Below, in pieces: positions 57,009 to 64,000 of a stretch of DNA of 64,000 bases. The notes beneath the pieces are model-generated. The model saw only the letters and a program-made list of their open reading frames with translations. It had not been told where the DNA came from and did not search any database. This stretch comes from Streptomyces cynarae (lineage in GTDB: Bacteria > Actinomycetota > Actinomycetes > Streptomycetales > Streptomycetaceae). The stretch lies in NCBI RefSeq assembly GCF_025642135.1, contig NZ_CP106794.1:124001-188000 (forward strand). Direction: 5' to 3'. How positions within the stretch are numbered: the first letter of the stretch is position 1; each line of letters starts with the position of its first letter. The translations under genes were made by a program, and so were the position numbers.

Positions 57009-58691
57009 ATGACGATCACCGAAGTGCCGCAGAACGCGGCACCCGACACCCTTGTTTCGCGCCCACCGAACCCCGTTTCGGACGCACCCGAGAAGGCTTC
57101 GGGAGCGGCCGGAGGCGTTTCGGGGACGCAGAAGCGGAAGACGATCAAGCCCAAGCGCGACCGCCTGATGACCGCCCTGTCGTTCACCGCCGCGATCGGC
57201 GGGACGCTGGTCGGCATCATCGGATTCGCCATGTCCTACAGCACCCTGGCAAAGGTGGCCCTGAGCTGGGGATTCAGCGAGCGGCTGGCGCCCTGGTTCC
57301 CGGTCGGCGTGGACGCGAGCATCATCGCGTTCCTCGCGCTGGACCTGTACCTGATCCGCAAGGACACCCCGTGGCCGCTGCTCCGGCTTGCCGCGCATGC
57401 GATGACCGGCGCCACGATTTGGTTCAACGCCTCCTCGCAGGGCCACATCGCCGCCGACCCGGTCAAGGCTGCCAGCCACGGCGTCATGCCGCTGCTCTTC
57501 GTGATCGGCGTGGAGGCCGCGCGGCGGCTGTTCATCAAAAGGGCGCAGTTGGAAGCCGGTACACATACGGACCGGATCCCGCTGCACCGCTGGATTCTCT
57601 CCCCCCTTGCCACGGGGCGGATCTACCGCCGGATGCGGCTGTGGGGGGTCAACTCCTACCCGGAGATGATCCGCCGCGACCAGGAGCTCATCGCCTACAA
57701 GCAGTGGCTCAAGCGCAAGCACAACGGCGACCTCTCCCAGGCCACGGAAGACGAGCGGCTGCCGATGACGATGGCCCCCTACGGATACACCGTCTCGGAG
57801 GCTCTGGCGCTGCCTGAGCAGCAGGAACGCGAGGCGGAGAAGCGGGCGGAGGAGGCCGAGCGCCGACGCCTGGACGCGGAGACGCGCCGAGAGATCGCGC
57901 AGAAGAAGGCCGAAGCCGACCGGCTGGAGGCCGACGGCGACCTGGAGGCCGTCCGTGCCCGTGTGGAAGGCCAGAAGGCAGAAGCCCGCGCCCGCGCCAA
58001 GGCCCAGGCCAGCGCTGCTGAACGGGCTGCTGAGCTTGAGGAACAGGCGCTGGAGACGGCACTCATGGCCGAAGCCCGCGCCCGCCAGGCCGAAGCGGAG
58101 CGCAAGGAGTCCGAAGAGCGCGAGGCGAAGGCCGCCGCGGACGTCCGGGCAGCCGAGCTGGAGCGCCAAGCGGCGCAGAAGCGGAAGGAAGCGGCGGAGG
58201 CCGAGCGGGTCGCCGCGGCGGAGGACTGGGCGATCGAGACGGCGGAGATCGCGGAGGCCCGGAAGCGCGCTGCCGAAGCCGATCGGGTCACCGCCGAAAC
58301 GGAGGAGGCTGCTGCCGAAGCCCGCCGCCGTGCTGCCGAAGCTGACCGGCTCGCGGCGGAGGAAGCCGAGCGGAAGGCGGTCGCCGACGCCAACACGCAG
58401 GAGGCCCGCAGGCGGGAGTCCGAAATCGAGTTCGCCGCTGCTGAAAGGCGGCTGGCCGCTGCCGAAATCGAGCGGCGCGCGGTCGAAATGGAGGACGTAG
58501 CGAAGCTGAGCCCGCGCGAGCGGGCGGTCCGCAAGGTCGCCCGTATGGTTCTCGTGACCGCCGCCGGCATCGCCCATCAGCTGCCGCTCGCCGACATCCA
58601 GCGCGAGCTGGTGGTCTCTCCGGGCACCGCCTCCGAGTACCGGCAGGAGGCCGCCGAGCTGCTCGCAGGCGGCTACCGCCCCGAGCAGTGA
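57009..58691 (+). CDS. DUF2637 membrane protein with long coiled coil and HTH
   Basis: 560 aa from ATG 57009 (GGAGGCCCCG upstream). Residues about 60-160 contain the DUF2637 membrane unit with about four helices (ALSFTAAIGGTLVGIIGFAM, APWFPVGVDASIIAFLALDL, LLRLAAHAMTGATIWFNASS, GVMPLLFVIGVEAARRLF). About 250 residues of uninterrupted heptad coiled coil follow (AEEAERRRLDAETRREIAQK and so on), and a C-terminal HTH (LADIQRELVVSPGTASEYRQ). DUF2637 proteins resemble plasmid spread proteins (Spd) and often neighbour TraB. Confidence 0.82.
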   Translation: MTITEVPQNAAPDTLVSRPPNPVSDAPEKASGAAGGVSGTQKRKTIKPKRDRLMTALSFTAAIGGTLVGIIGFAMSYSTLAKVALSWGFSERLAPWFPVGVDASIIAFLALDLYLIRKDTPWPLLRLAAHAMTGATIWFNASSQGHIAADPVKAASHGVMPLLFVIGVEAARRLFIKRAQLEAGTHTDRIPLHRWILSPLATGRIYRRMRLWGVNSYPEMIRRDQELIAYKQWLKRKHNGDLSQATEDERLPMTMAPYGYTVSEALALPEQQEREAEKRAEEAERRRLDAETRREIAQKKAEADRLEADGDLEAVRARVEGQKAEARARAKAQASAAERAAELEEQALETALMAEARARQAEAERKESEEREAKAAADVRAAELERQAAQKRKEAAEAERVAAAEDWAIETAEIAEARKRAAEADRVTAETEEAAAEARRRAAEADRLAAEEAERKAVADANTQEARRRESEIEFAAAERRLAAAEIERRAVEMEDVAKLSPRERAVRKVARMVLVTAAGIAHQLPLADIQRELVVSPGTASEYRQEAAELLAGGYRPEQ

Positions 58692-58838
58692 CCTGCACCA
58701 GCGGACTGATTCGACGGTTCCGCCGGCCCCCGAGCTGCTGCTGACAACTCGGGGACACGGCGAAGGCGCCGAAGACGCCACCCGCACTTTTCCACTGATC
58801 CGGATCGCACCACCACCCCTCTTGAGGAGAAACTGCTG

Positions 58839-59348
58839 ATGAGCAAGGACATCGCCACCCGCGTCACCACGGGCGTGCAGGCCCTGGCCCTGCCTGGGCA
58901 GCGCGAGGGCTGGCAGGCCCAGCACCGTGGCAGCCTGCTGAACGACGCCCAGGCCTACGACGCCATTGCTGACGCTCTCCAGGCTGACCTCAAGGGCCGC
59001 CGCGTGGACGGTGACCTGCCCTGGGGTCTGTCTGCGTCGATGCGGGCCCGCAAGCGGGTCAAGCCGCTGCGGGACGCCGCGAAGGCTATGCGCAAGGCCG
59101 CCAAGGCCATCAATGCGACCGTGGCGGCCTATGAGGAGACCCAGCCGGAAGTGGTCGTCCAGCGGCGCGAGGACAAGGCGCTGAAGAAGGCCCAGCGTAA
59201 GCAGCAGTTGCAGGCCGCCGCGCACAACAGCGCGCAGCAGACCCTGCAGCGGCTCGCCCCGGCCGACGCCGATGACGGCCCGGCGGGCCAGCCGAAGCTG
59301 CTGGGTGACTTTTTCGGCCCGAACAGCCAGCAGCGGCGGGGCGCCTGA
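58839..59348 (+). CDS. conserved element-borne hypothetical protein
   Basis: 169 aa after TTGAGGAGAAACTGCTG. MSKDIATRVTTGVQALALPG, AYDAIADALQADLKGRRVDG, then a lysine-rich helical region (KRVKPLRDAAKAMRKAAKAI, DKALKKAQRKQQLQAAAHNS). Soluble, probably nucleic-acid or protein binding. Stop overlaps the next start (TGATG). Confidence 0.65.
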   Translation: MSKDIATRVTTGVQALALPGQREGWQAQHRGSLLNDAQAYDAIADALQADLKGRRVDGDLPWGLSASMRARKRVKPLRDAAKAMRKAAKAINATVAAYEETQPEVVVQRREDKALKKAQRKQQLQAAAHNSAQQTLQRLAPADADDGPAGQPKLLGDFFGPNSQQRRGA

Positions 59349-59566
59349 TGGCCGCGCAGCTGTCTCCGAGGAAGGCCGCCTACTGGAACAGCCGATTCGA
59401 ACAGGCCCGCGCTCAAGGTGAGCGCGGGCCTGAGGAGTTCTTCCGGGTCTGGCTCGACCTGGTGAAGGTCTCAGCGGTCCAGAAGGTCCGCCGCACCGGC
59501 GACCACAGCGTCTTCAACACGTTGTCGGCGGAGCTGGAGCGGATCTACCGGGATCACTGCCAGTAA
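59348..59566 (+). CDS. small conserved hypothetical protein
   Basis: 72 aa: AAQLSPRKAAYWNSRFEQAR ... FFRVWLDLVKVSAVQKVRRT ... FNTLSAELERIYRDHC. All helical. Translationally coupled to the preceding gene. Function unknown. Confidence 0.65.
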   Translation: MAAQLSPRKAAYWNSRFEQARAQGERGPEEFFRVWLDLVKVSAVQKVRRTGDHSVFNTLSAELERIYRDHCQ

Positions 59567-59687
59567 TCGTCATCGTCATCATCATCACCGCCGGAATGGG
59601 GGTTGACGGGGGTCCCAACTACGCGTACGCGTACGCGTGCGAGGCGGCCCCCTCCCGTGACCGGCAGTCACCAGGAAGGGAGGGCGC

Positions 59688-61783
59688 GTGTCCGACGACA
59701 GCCCGGACAACGTGGTCTCACTGCCCCGGATCGGCTCCCCGCCGCCCCCGCCCGTCCCGCCCCGGCCGGACCTGAACGGCGCCGGCGACGCCCCCGATGC
59801 GGGGCCGGGGCATGTTCGAATTTCTGCCTTCGACGCGCCCGAAGTACCCCACGCGCCGCGCACCCCTCAAATGGTGCGGCGCCGCTGCGCAGCGAGGGCC
59901 TGCCCGACGGGCCGGCCCCCGATGCGGGACCGCCCCGTACCGGCGCCCTGTCGCTGGCGGCCATCCTCGCCATCGCCCTTGCGGCGTTCGAGGGGCTGCA
60001 GACCTGGATCCAGGAGTCGGGGCCCCGTCGCGCCGAGGCGGCCGCGCACCAGCGGGAGCTGGAACTGCTCGCGGCGAAGGCCACTGCGGACGCCACCCGG
60101 CACGCCGCGGAAGCGACCGCTGCGCGCGCCCGGGCACGCCGTGTCCCCTCCAGCCACGAATACGGCCGCAGCACCCTTGGGCGAGGCTCTGGCAGCCCGG
60201 CTCGGGGCGGTGGCGGCATCGGTCCGAGCAGGTCGGGAATGGGCCGTAGCGGGCTGCTTAGCGGCTTGGCGCAGGGGCGGTCGACCGGGTCGTCCGGACG
60301 CTCCGCGTGGGGCCGAGGCGGCAGCGGCGGGACGGGCTCCGGCAGCGCCTGGAGCCGAAACGTCGGATCCCGCGGCCGAACTGACCAAGGCTCTGCCCGA
60401 AACGGCGGGCCCTCCACCCGAAACGGCGGGCCCTCCGGCCGAAACGGCAGCGGCTGGGGCCGAAACGGCGGGCCATCAGGCAGCGGTGGCTCCGGGAGCT
60501 CTGGCGGCCGCGGAGGGTCGGGTGGCGGCTCGCAGACCTCCGGGCCAGGCGCGCGCCGGTCGCCGCGCCAGGCCCTCGCCGAGTGGTGGAACAAGGGCAA
60601 GAAGAACGCCGGCGGCACGGGCGCAACTCCGGGCCTGAAGAACTCGGGCAGCGCGGCGGGTGCTGGCGCGGCGGCCACGAAGGCCGCGGTCCGGCAAGCG
60701 GTCAAGAAAGCGCGCTCCGGGCCGACGTTCTGGGAGGCTGCCGGGGAGAGGTTGCAGGACCGGTGGAAGGCCCGCCGGTCCGGTACCGGCACCCCGGGCG
60801 CAGCCAAGGGCGGTGGTGGCCCGCGGTCGGCTTCCAGTGGTGGCACCGGGGGCGCGCGGCCCGTCAACAACGGCAACGGATGGACGGCGCCCGGCGACAG
60901 GGTCGGCTTCTGGGACGCCGTCTACGAGACCGCGCACGACCGCTGGAAAAAACGCCGCGACCACTGGAAGGCCAACGGCGGCCCCCGCCACCGCCCCAGC
61001 ACCGGCAAAGGCTCTTCCGGCAAAGGATCCGCCTCCAACCGCGGCACGGGGCGCGGCGCCGGTACGGGCGCCGGTGGCTCAGGGCCCGGCTACGGGCCGA
61101 GGACTTCTCCCTTCGACGCCGACTCGTCCGGCCCCACGGTCACGATCACTGTGGAGCAGGTCGACCCGCCCGGCACGCACGCCAAGCGCTGGGAGCCGAC
61201 CGCGGTCGGCACCGGACAGCGGCAGCTGCCCCGCCAGGGGCCGCCTGCACTGCCACGCGCGCCGCAGCGCCCGGCCGGGCAGCGGCCCGGCACCACTCGC
61301 AGAAAGGACCCCATCCCCATGCCCGCTGCTCCCGCAAGGACCGGAGCCGTCTCCGTACCCGTCGCAGCGACTGTGCCGGCGCCGGGCGGCATGGCCGCAC
61401 GGCACGCCACCGAAATCCGGCTCGATGACGCGCTGAAGGCGCTGACACTCCTGACCACGGCCGGTATGGAGACACACGACGAGTGCGCGGAACTCGCCCG
61501 GCAGGCCCGTCGGCTGCTGAGCGAGCTGGAGACGATGGCGCACGACCTGGCGGCGAACCACAACGTCAGCGGTCCTCGGACCCTGCGGGCCGTGGCGGTG
61601 CTGATGGAGACCGTCGGCCAGCTGGTGGTGCAGGCTGAACGCATGGCCAAGGCCTCCCTTGACGCCGCCGAGACTGCCGAAGCCGAAGAGACCGCGATGG
61701 CGCGCGACTACCGGCCCACCCAGGCCGCCACCATCGACGCCGGTCTCGCCACGCCCAGCGCCCGCATCCACAACGAGAACTGA
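59688..61783 (+). pseudogene. large transfer-region protein, apparent frameshift near 59.9 kb
   Basis: GTG 59688 with GAAGGGAGGG starts MSDDSPDNVVSLPRIGSPPP ... GHVRISAFDAPEVPHAPRTP, then coding bias moves to another frame at about 59880: GLPDGPAPDAGPPRTGALSL, AAILAIALAAFEGLQTWIQE (one membrane segment), HQRELELLAAKATADATRHA, a long Gly/Ser/Arg-rich stretch, FWEAAGERLQDRWKARR and FWDAVYETAHDRWKKRRDHW, and a final helical part (EIRLDDALKALTLLTTAGME). The length between the start and final stop is not a multiple of three. One indel (or a sequencing error) explains it. An inner ATG at 61319 could begin a separate small gene. Confidence 0.55.
60355..60480. repeat. 21-bp periodic CCGAAACGG repeats
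   Basis: Six units beginning CCGAA at 60355, 60376, 60397, 60418, 60439 and 60460, 21 bp apart; four carry CCGAAACGGC. In the supported frame they encode heptads like ARNGGPS and TRNGGPS. It is the reverse complement of the TTTCGG motif repeated near 57.0 kb. Confidence 0.6.
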
Positions 61784-61804
61784 CCAGCAATAAGGAGGCG
61801 CCCC

Positions 61805-62209
61805 GTGGGGCAGATTGCACCCGCCGTCGGCGCGGACGGAGCCGCCAACGGCTACACCGCCCTCGTCGCCAAGTTCACCGCTCTCCAGCACGCCGCAGCC
61901 CAGCTGCTTGAAGAAGCCGAGCACGTGGCGCAGCGCATGCGCGACAACGCGAACGCGGCCGTCACCGTCGCCGAGCTGTGCGCGGCCGCGGAAGTCGACC
62001 CCCATCATGTCGCCGCCGTCGCCGACGTCGGCGAGGCCTTCGGCCGGGTGGTCGGCGGCTGCAAGCAGCTGCAGTCCGCAGCAGAGTCGATGCACCAGGC
62101 CGCCGGCCACCTCAAGGACGAGCACCAAGCGGAGTACGGCGGCATCCACGCCGCCGCCACCTCCTCCAAGGCCCGCCAAGCCAAGCCCGGCTTCTACAGG
62201 CCGCTCTGA
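61805..62209 (+). CDS. helical hypothetical protein of the transfer operon
   Basis: 134 aa from GTG 61805, 5 bases after AAGGAGGCGC. GYTALVAKFTALQHAAAQLL, EEAEHVAQRMRDNANAAVTV and FGRVVGGCKQLQSAAESMHQ are amphipathic helices, resembling small ESX-like or structural transfer proteins in size only. No enzyme motif. Confidence 0.7.
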   Translation: MGQIAPAVGADGAANGYTALVAKFTALQHAAAQLLEEAEHVAQRMRDNANAAVTVAELCAAAEVDPHHVAAVADVGEAFGRVVGGCKQLQSAAESMHQAAGHLKDEHQAEYGGIHAAATSSKARQAKPGFYRPL

Positions 62210-62322
62210 ACACCTCGCACAACGCACCACCTCGTGGGGCCGCACCCGATCCCGGGCGCGGCCCCACCGCATTCCACCCCACCATCCCTACCCCGTCGTG
62301 ATCAGGAAGGACCGAAGCCGTC

Positions 62323-64000
62323 GTGATGCGCAGGATGCCCGCACGGGCGAAAGCGGAACTGGCCGCCTACGGGGCATCCGCCGCCGCCCTCACCTACGTG
62401 CCCTCCATGGACCTGCTGCCCGCCCACGCCACCGTCGCCGCCGTGAGCGGCGGCTGCGTGTGGTGGCTGTACCGCAAGGTCAAAACCGGCGACTTCCGCA
62501 AGGCGATCAGGACCGCGCAGAAGGTCCTGGGCCCGGTCACGGGCGGCGCCGTCTACGCCGTCTCCGCCTACACGCCGGGCCGCCCGTGGTGGGAGCCGGT
62601 GCTCGCGCTCGGCTGGGGCGCCGGCATGGCCGCCGCGCTGCCCGTCACCCGCGCCAGCTGGAGCCCGGCCGACGCAACGACGGCGGCCGCGGTCTACCCG
62701 CCTGGATTCGCCGGCCTGGTGATGCGGCTGTGGGCCGAAGCCGAGGTCGCCCCCGGCACCTGGCTGGAGAACATCGAGCAGCTCGTCTCCCCCGCCCACC
62801 CCGACTTCGCCGCCGACATCGTCGCCCCGGCCAGCAAACCCGTCCCACGTATCGACCTCGTCGACGCCGCTGCGGCGTTCGGGGTGCCCACCGCGTGCGT
62901 GGACGTACAGGAAAAGCCGAACACCGGCCCGGGCAGGGTGCAGCTGACGGTGACGCCGACCCGGGTGCGCAGCGGCGGCCTGGAAAGCGTCTGGGCGGAA
63001 CGAGTCGCCCAAGCGGGCGGCGCGATCCCTGGCAGCAGCATCGTGCGCGTCGAACGGCACGAAGCCCACGGGCAGATCCCGGCCCGCGGGATGATCCTCG
63101 CCGAGGTTCCGCCGGGGCAGGTGGCCCGCGTCAACCACGCCCAGCTGTGCACCGCGTTCGGTGTCAAAGCCTCCGAACTGCGGCTGGTCGCCGAATCCGA
63201 CGGCGGCTCACAGGTCCTGGTTACCCTCTACGAGAGTTCCCCGCTGACCGGCATGCGCCCGGCCACCCGCGAGTTGCTCACCCCCGACGCGGACGGCTAC
63301 TGGGTGCTGGGCACCGCCCACGACGGCACCGACGTCGAAGCCCGCCTCTTCGACGAGAAGGGCGCCGTGCACGGCTACGTCGTCGGCGTCACCGGCTCCG
63401 GCAAGACCGTGGTGATCGTGCTGGGGCTGGCCGCCCAGGCCAACGCCGGCGCCGTCTCCTGGCTCGCCTCCCTGGACCCGGACGCCCAGCTGGCCGCCGC
63501 CGGGCAGTACATCGACCGCCAGGGCGCCGGCCGCGCCTACGCCGCGCGCGCCACCCGGGCCGCGGTCGCGCTGATGACGATCCGCGGCGAGATCAACAAG
63601 GAAGTCGGGCACGACTTCTCCCCCGCCTCCCCCTACCCGCTGCTCGTGCTGAACCTGGACGAGTTCAACGGGCTGTGCGACGACTCCCCCGCAGGGCAGG
63701 AAATCGCCCAGAACGCCGTCTACATCGCCGAACGCGGCCGCAAGTACGGCGTCGGCATCCTGTTCGCTGGTCAGATGCTGGATTTGGCCCGCATCGGCGG
63801 TGACCGGTCGCTGCGCGAGCAGACCCGCTCCGGCACCGGCGTGGTGCTGCGCACGGTCTCCGGCATTTCCGACCGGCAGGCCACCGAGGGCATGCTCCCC
63901 GACGGCGTCACGCTGCCCACGATCCCCACCGTGGTCGGCGGTGGCCTGTCGCTGGAAGACCGCATGAACGGCGTCACCGTCGCCGCCCGCGGCCAGTCCA
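62323..64000 (+). CDS. TraB/FtsK-like DNA translocase (cut by window end)
   Basis: At least 559 residues from GTG 62323 (or ATG 62326), open to the right edge. Two N-terminal membrane segments (around residues 22-45 and 70-100) precede a linker. The FtsK/SpoIIIE ATPase follows with Walker A GVTGSGKT (about residues 355-362) and Walker B LLVLNLDEFNGL (about 440-450), then YIAERGRKYGVGILFAGQML. Streptomycete TraB proteins of this build transfer double-stranded DNA between mycelia. The ribosome site AGGAAGG is 13 bases upstream. Identifies the right part as a conjugative plasmid or integrative element. Confidence 0.85.
   Translation, partial: MMRRMPARAKAELAAYGASAAALTYVPSMDLLPAHATVAAVSGGCVWWLYRKVKTGDFRKAIRTAQKVLGPVTGGAVYAVSAYTPGRPWWEPVLALGWGAGMAAALPVTRASWSPADATTAAAVYPPGFAGLVMRLWAEAEVAPGTWLENIEQLVSPAHPDFAADIVAPASKPVPRIDLVDAAAAFGVPTACVDVQEKPNTGPGRVQLTVTPTRVRSGGLESVWAERVAQAGGAIPGSSIVRVERHEAHGQIPARGMILAEVPPGQVARVNHAQLCTAFGVKASELRLVAESDGGSQVLVTLYESSPLTGMRPATRELLTPDADGYWVLGTAHDGTDVEARLFDEKGAVHGYVVGVTGSGKTVVIVLGLAAQANAGAVSWLASLDPDAQLAAAGQYIDRQGAGRAYAARATRAAVALMTIRGEINKEVGHDFSPASPYPLLVLNLDEFNGLCDDSPAGQEIAQNAVYIAERGRKYGVGILFAGQMLDLARIGGDRSLREQTRSGTGVVLRTVSGISDRQATEGMLPDGVTLPTIPTVVGGGLSLEDRMNGVTVAARGQS

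Noticed and set aside
56925..59225. 766-codon leftward frame rich in Leu/Gly/Arg
   Set aside because: Shadow of the DUF2637 coiled-coil gene and its neighbour on the plus strand.
61815..63803. 662-codon rightward frame rich in Arg/Pro
   Set aside because: Out of frame with the TraB-like protein, which has membrane segments and Walker motifs in the other frame.

Overview
The window looks like DNA from a Streptomyces-type actinomycete. Base composition is very GC-rich with strong G/C preference at third codon positions. GTG starts are common, and the gene families are typical of the group (SCO6745-like protein, WhiB, XRE/DUF5753 regulator, DUF5999, DUF2637, DUF4145, DUF6300, secreted I36/FG-GAP protein). 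IS elements, frameshifted genes, toxin-antitoxin pairs, CRISPR arrays, a second-copy-style dnaE and a conjugation module point to an accessory region: a chromosome arm, a large plasmid, or an integrated conjugative element next to a genomic island.

Layout. 0-6 kb: prepilin peptidase, a hypothetical protein, a Fic/Doc-like toxin with its RHH antitoxin, an SCO6745-family protein, then truncated genes. 6-16 kb: a large multi-pass membrane protein of lower GC, two IS5-like elements that each appear to enclose a passenger gene (an unknown 170-aa protein; an ankyrin protein), a lipoprotein nuclease candidate, and a secreted I36/FG-GAP protein. 16-26 kb: a thiol-oxidoreductase/membrane pair interrupted by the second IS, pseudogenes, small lipoproteins, a HEPN-like DUF4145 protein, remnants of plasmid-maintenance genes, and a PIN/RHH toxin-antitoxin pair.

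27-46 kb is a CRISPR-Cas region. A type I-E interference operon (cse1-cse2-cas7e-cas5e-cas6e, minus strand) is divergent from cas3 (plus strand). No cas1 or cas2 is visible. Four arrays (about 64 repeats) and a decayed two-repeat locus flank it, all reading outward from the cas genes. dnaE with a DUF6300 gene lies between the two left arrays; an OGG-fold glycosylase-like gene lies between the right arrays.

46-64 kb resembles a conjugative or replicative element. It holds a broken DUF721/DciA-like gene, a HTH plus zinc-ribbon protein (possibly replication-linked), a hairpin-rich untranslated region that may be a structured RNA, and a HAD phosphatase plus dehydrogenase facing three P-loop kinase-like genes and a GntR regulator. 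From 54.3 kb a long rightward set of genes (zinc-ribbon protein, WhiB, DUF5999, DUF2637 membrane/coiled-coil protein, small conserved proteins, TraB/FtsK-like DNA translocase cut by the window end) looks like a transfer operon controlled by the divergent GntR protein.

All assignments come from reading translated sequence and DNA motifs without database searches. Family names are recalled from motif knowledge, and confidence is graded accordingly.
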